Of a stretch of 64,000 bases of DNA, positions 60,818-64,000 are shown piece after piece (position 1 is the first letter of the stretch; each line of letters begins with the position of its first letter). This DNA is from JAUWKC01 sp035527845. GTDB taxonomy: Bacteria > Planctomycetota > Phycisphaerae > Sedimentisphaerales > Anaerobacaceae. Both the position numbers and the translations under genes were made by a program. The DNA lies in the NCBI GenBank assembly GCA_035527845.1, contig DATKZT010000082.1, positions 47,223-111,222 on the forward strand, in the 5' to 3' direction. Below the pieces are notes generated by a model. That model made no database searches and was not told the DNA's origin. It saw only the letters and a program-made list of their open reading frames with translations.

Positions 60818-61936
60818 TCAGATTGGATTCTGACGTACGAATCTTTTGGCGGCTTTGCGGAGCAGGTCAGCGCTGTTCGCGAGGGCAGCGTCGAGGGACA
60901 TGCGGGGCGGCTTGCAGGCGATGGCCGTGCGGATACCCATTTTCCGATAGCTGGCTTTGGATAACCGGACCTGTCCGGCAATGACGGCGACGGGGACATG
61001 GAAGTGGGCGGCGGCTTCGGCTACGGCGGAAACAACTTTTCCATATAGGCTTTGGCGGTCGAAACAGCCTTCGCCGGTGATAATCCAATCGGCGTCGGCA
61101 AGCTCGTCGGCAAGGCGGGTGAAATTGATAACGGTCTTCGGGCCGGAGACGAGTGCGGCATTCATAAAGGCCAGCGCGCCGGCGGCGAGCCCTCCGGCAG
61201 CGCCGGCTCCGGGGACATCGATGTCTTTTGCGATCTGACTTTTGACAAGGCGGGCCAAGTTCTCAAGGCCCTTTTCGAGTCTTTCGACCATTCTGGGCGT
61301 TGCGCCTTTCTGTGGGCCATAGATTCGGGCGGCACCGTGTCTTCCACAAAGGGGATTGTCCACATCGCAGAGGACTTCGACTTTGGTGGGAATTGGTTTT
61401 CTCGGTTCGATGATTGAGGCGATGTGGGGCAGGCCGGCCCCGGTCAGTGGGACGGGGGTGCCTTTCTTGTTCAGAAATGTCCAGCCGAGTGCGGCGGCGG
61501 CCCCGATGCCGCCATCGACCGTCGCGCTGCCGCCTACGGCAAGCAGTATCTTTCTCGGTTGGTATTTGATGGCGGCTTTTATGAGTTGTCCTGTGCCGTA
61601 GGTGGTGGTTTTCATGGGGTTGTATTGTCGCGGTGACAACAGTTGCAGGCCGCTGGCCGAGGCCATCTCTATTAGAGCGGTCCGCGTACCTGGAAACCAG
61701 GCGAATCCGGCTTCCACGCGTGTGTTGGGCAAGGGTCCGGTGACTCTTCGGCGAAGCCACCGGCCCGGCGCGGAGGCGAGCATGGCCTCGGCGGTGCCCT
61801 CGCCGCCGTCGGCCATTGGCTTGATAACCACACGAACAGCGGGCGCATGCTCGGCAATGACCTGCGCAGCGATTTGACAGGCCCGACCTGCACGAATGGT
61901 ACCCTTGAACGAGTCGAAGGCTATAACGATTTTCAT
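60818..61936 (-). CDS. Glycerate kinase
   Basis: This 372-residue enzyme phosphorylates glycerate (2-kinase type, GarK/GlxK family). Its signatures are MKIVIAFDSFKGTIRAGRAC, PMADGGEGTAEAMLAS, VGGSATVDGGIGAAAALGWT, LCDVDNPLCGRHGAARIYGP, GAGAAGGLAAGALAFM and WIITGEGCFDRQSLYGKVVS. It links the photorespiratory/glyoxylate route to glycolysis. The ATG at 61936 is the family start. A long in-frame extension upstream overlaps the divergent prepilin gene and is rejected. Confidence 0.93.
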   Translation of the reverse strand: MKIVIAFDSFKGTIRAGRACQIAAQVIAEHAPAVRVVIKPMADGGEGTAEAMLASAPGRWLRRRVTGPLPNTRVEAGFAWFPGTRTALIEMASASGLQLLSPRQYNPMKTTTYGTGQLIKAAIKYQPRKILLAVGGSATVDGGIGAAAALGWTFLNKKGTPVPLTGAGLPHIASIIEPRKPIPTKVEVLCDVDNPLCGRHGAARIYGPQKGATPRMVERLEKGLENLARLVKSQIAKDIDVPGAGAAGGLAAGALAFMNAALVSGPKTVINFTRLADELADADWIITGEGCFDRQSLYGKVVSAVAEAAAHFHVPVAVIAGQVRLSKASYRKMGIRTAIACKPPRMSLDAALANSADLLRKAAKRFVRQNPI

Positions 61937-62134
61937 AAACTTGCGCGTCTCATACAATTCATCGCATATTCTAAGCCTTGGCCTGCGCAATTCAACCAAA
62001 CTCGCCTGCAGGCGGCAGGACAAAAAGGGTCGAGCATTGGCCGTGTAGTGTGATATAATGGCCGCTTGTGGTCTGTGTCGAAACGCCTGAGTACCAAAGG
62101 CGTCGGCTATGAATCGGCCAAGACGAGGATTCGA

Positions 62135-62857
62135 TTGAAGCTGGACAAGGCGTTTACCCTGATTGAGCTGCTCGTGGTGATAGCGGTTATCGCGCTGTTG
62201 CTTTCGATACTGCTGCCGGCGCTGCAGCGGGCGAAGGAGCAGGCGAGACGCGCGATGTGCGCAAGCAACATTCGCCAGCATATTTACGCGCTCACGATGT
62301 ATGCCAATGAAAATGACAGCAAGCTGCCGCCCCGGCAAATCGGCGGTAACTGGCTCTGGGACATGGACAACGACGCCGTGGATTATATCCTGCGAAGCGG
62401 TGCGGTGCGAGAGACCTTCTACTGCCCATCCAACAAACAGCAGAAGATGCACGCCGACAAATACTGGTTCTACCACGGCGGCTATCATGTCACCGGGTAT
62501 TTCTGGATGACCGATACCACGCCGCCCAGGGGCTGGCAGCCGTTCGGCTCGGGGAACAAGAAATGGCTGACCTCGATAGCAGGCAAAGATGCGGTAGGCG
62601 CCGAGCTGGTCACCGACGTCGCGCTCAGCGATCAGAGGGATTACGGCCCGCCTCAATATCCCTACGGAAATTTCGCCAGAAATTCGGGCGGCATGTACAG
62701 CCGATACGGCATCTACGACGTGACGAGCCATCTGCGCAGCGAGAGTGAGTGTTTGGGCGGCAGCGTGGGGTTCACCGATTGCCACGTGTACTGGCGGCCT
62801 TTCAAGGATATGGAGAGCCGCTTCCCGCCCGACAACTATCCCACCCACTGGTGGTGA
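62135..62857 (+). CDS. Prepilin-like protein, type II secretion G-type
   Basis: This roughly 240-residue protein has a prepilin leader KLDKA-FTLIELLVVIAVIALLLSI, with Glu at position 5 and Ala in place of Gly at the cleavage site, common in planctomycetes. Behind it is RAKEQARRAMCASNIRQHIY, the conserved helix of planctomycete pseudopilins, and later YGIYDVTSHLRSESECLGGS. The ATG/GTG choice is unclear. A TTG at 62135 has GAGGA nearby and the shortest leader, and longer frames begin at 62066 or 62075. It is divergent from glycerate kinase. Confidence 0.75.
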   Translation: MKLDKAFTLIELLVVIAVIALLLSILLPALQRAKEQARRAMCASNIRQHIYALTMYANENDSKLPPRQIGGNWLWDMDNDAVDYILRSGAVRETFYCPSNKQQKMHADKYWFYHGGYHVTGYFWMTDTTPPRGWQPFGSGNKKWLTSIAGKDAVGAELVTDVALSDQRDYGPPQYPYGNFARNSGGMYSRYGIYDVTSHLRSESECLGGSVGFTDCHVYWRPFKDMESRFPPDNYPTHWW

Positions 62858-62979
62858 GCTGCTTCTCTTGTCTTTGGCCTTGCCTCAAAAACACAGAAAA
62901 CCTCCTCGCAAACAGACCGAATGCCATACTTTATATCTCACGGATCCCTGACAAAAACCAGCGCCCCATACATCACACC

Positions 62980-63070
62980 ACCAAACCAATTCGCCCGCCG
63001 CCGCCGCAATCACCTTCGCATACTGATAATAAATCAAATCCTGTATCCTCTTCACCTCTCTATCCCGCAT
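62980..63070 (-). pseudogene. Truncated gene start
   Basis: The minus strand reads MRDREVKRIQDLIYYQYAKV then IAAAAGELVWW, after which the frame wanders into spacer. The start is like a protein of unknown function that I recall from related bacteria, so I treat it as a broken copy. There is no good ribosome site. Confidence 0.4.
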
Positions 63071-63365
63071 CTTACAAAATCCACGAACTTTTCCGCCATC
63101 CGCCTTCTGTCATTCCTGCGCACGCAGCAATCCACACTTGGACATTCCACATTCCTTGTTCATTGTTCGAGATTCATTCCCCCATCTGTCCGCCGCCGGC
63201 ACTGCCGGCGGTCCCTTCTTTCACAACGCCGTCGCCGTCTCGCCGACGCTCCCCTTGCTTGCCCGCCACGTCGTTTGGCGGGTCATTCCTGCGCAGGCAG
63301 GAATCCACCGCCCCATTAATCAATTATCAATAATCCTTAATCACTTTGAAGCCCCCCGCCCTTTA

Positions 63366-63459
63366 CCCCGTTAGAAATAAGCCGCCTCCTGGCCCGGCAC
63401 CTTGATCCTACGTGCCTATAAGGCACCGACCCTATCTCACGAGGGATTTCTAACCGGGG
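63366..63459. repeat. CCCCGTTAGAAAT-type inverted-repeat cassette 3
   Basis: This 94-bp unit has ends CCCCGTTAGAAAT and ATTTCTAACCGGGG, as at 26366 and 26660. Internally GCCTATAAGGCACCGACCC replaces the hairpin of copy 2, but the right half (CTCACGAGGGATTTCTAACC) is the same. Confidence 0.8.
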
Positions 63460-63644
63460 CACACGACTCCAGATACCTCTTCAATGCCTTCACAAAACTT
63501 ATGGATTAACCCCCATTGTCATCCTGAGCGACTTGTCCTCCGAAGCCTTGGCGAAGGAGGAAGCGAAGGATCTGGCCCCCGCCGATTCGGCGACTTCCCT
63601 CCCGTTAATCAATACTTGTCCGCCTGTGGCGGAATCAATAATCC

Positions 63645-63821
63645 TTAATCCTTTCTCTCGTCCCCCACCCTTCTCAAAAACCTCCCCAAGAGGTCCTCCT
63701 CAAGCCCGCCCTCCGAAAGCGCCTCCCGCATCCCTGCAACATCATCCGCAAACTCAACCGCCGCCCCCAAAAGGACCTCCGTCGCCCTTCCCCCACCCGC
63801 CTCCTCCATAAACCACCCCAT
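63645..63821 (-). pseudogene. C-terminal gene fragment
   Basis: A 58-residue frame, MGWFMEEAGGGRATEVLLGA then VEFADDVAGMREALSEG and a charged end RRVGDERKD, continues upstream as CEICGLGGTSEAAEWANRA without any start codon before a stop. It looks like a real protein end. The start is missing or frameshifted. The family is unknown. Confidence 0.4.
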
Positions 63822-64000
63822 CGCCCTGTTCGCCCATTCCGCCGCCTCGCTCGTACCCCCTAACCCGCATATTTCACAGGGGAATCAAAATCAGCGGCGA
63901 CGGGTAATTTTGGCTGAAAGTTGGTTCAGCAGGCTTGTTTTGACACATTCGGCGCACAACAGCCCCTTACCCCCATACAGCAATCGGGATTTTCGGGCTG
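63822..64000. other. Right-end spacer
   Basis: No gene is recognised in the last 180 bases. The dispersed GTCCGCC repeats and prose-like repeat text end before 63650. Confidence 0.4.

Noticed and set aside
61937..62848. N-terminal extension of the glycerate kinase
   Set aside because: It overlaps the divergent prepilin gene, and the kinase family starts at MKIVIAFDSFKG.

Overview
The window looks like a chromosomal segment of a Planctomycetota bacterium, probably a Phycisphaerae/Sedimentisphaerales-type lineage. This is inferred from gene content: several short secreted proteins with a PEP-CTERM tail, a small histone H1-like protein, planctomycete-style prepilins (FTLIELLVVIA), a dockerin-tipped surface protein, LolA-like carriers, an MreB/MreC pair and a dnaA/ftsY neighbourhood. 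Codon use is GC-rich in the core genes. The spacers are full of dispersed repeats.

Left edge (1-6.9 kb, minus strand). A type I-E CRISPR effector operon runs off the left end in the order cas8e, cas7e, cas5e, cas6e. Its Cas5e carries a C-terminal HNH nuclease domain. No cse2 lies between cas8e and cas7e, and no cas3 is found upstream. No CRISPR array or cas1/cas2 is inside the window. Upstream of cas8e are two related zinc-ribbon genes (one frameshifted), short integrase-tail-like ORFs and a tRNA 3'-end fragment, which together suggest an integrated element.

6.9-20.5 kb. A repeat-rich stretch holds small membrane proteins, a thermonuclease and a second, truncated copy of the nuclease 3' end. 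Housekeeping genes follow: a FabZ-like dehydratase, the histone H1-like protein, a flavodoxin, a LysR-HAD-LolA operon, NADP-type glutamate dehydrogenase, and a large protein with a KaiC-like N-terminus and a PEP-synthase-like ATP-binding region.

20.5-34 kb. This is a secreted-protein and repeat region. It has a 909-residue propeller/beta-helix/dockerin protein, a tandem 1.4-kb duplication carrying two PEP-CTERM paralogues, inverted-repeat cassettes, a uracil-DNA glycosylase, two further PEP-CTERM paralogues with matching promoters and strong terminators, and an FG-GAP-type PEP-CTERM protein.

34-46 kb. dnaA and ftsY are divergent. A type II secretion/type IV pilus-like operon follows on the minus strand: GspE, a metallopeptidase lipoprotein, a TPR-like protein, two GspF-type proteins and three pseudopilins.

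45.4-51 kb. A sigma/anti-sigma pair is followed by a long leader, then a secreted 107-residue Cys-rich peptide with a double-glycine motif, a LolA-like membrane-anchored protein, a C39 peptidase fused to a rhodanese domain, and a MauE-like redox membrane protein. A second copy of the anti-sigma C-terminus ends the cluster. I propose this as a possible Cys-rich peptide maturation system.

51-64 kb. This part carries a PepF oligopeptidase, an amidase-like protein, mreB-mreC, a YbjQ protein, lipoproteins, glycerate kinase, a prepilin-like protein, and a repeat-rich right end with gene relics.
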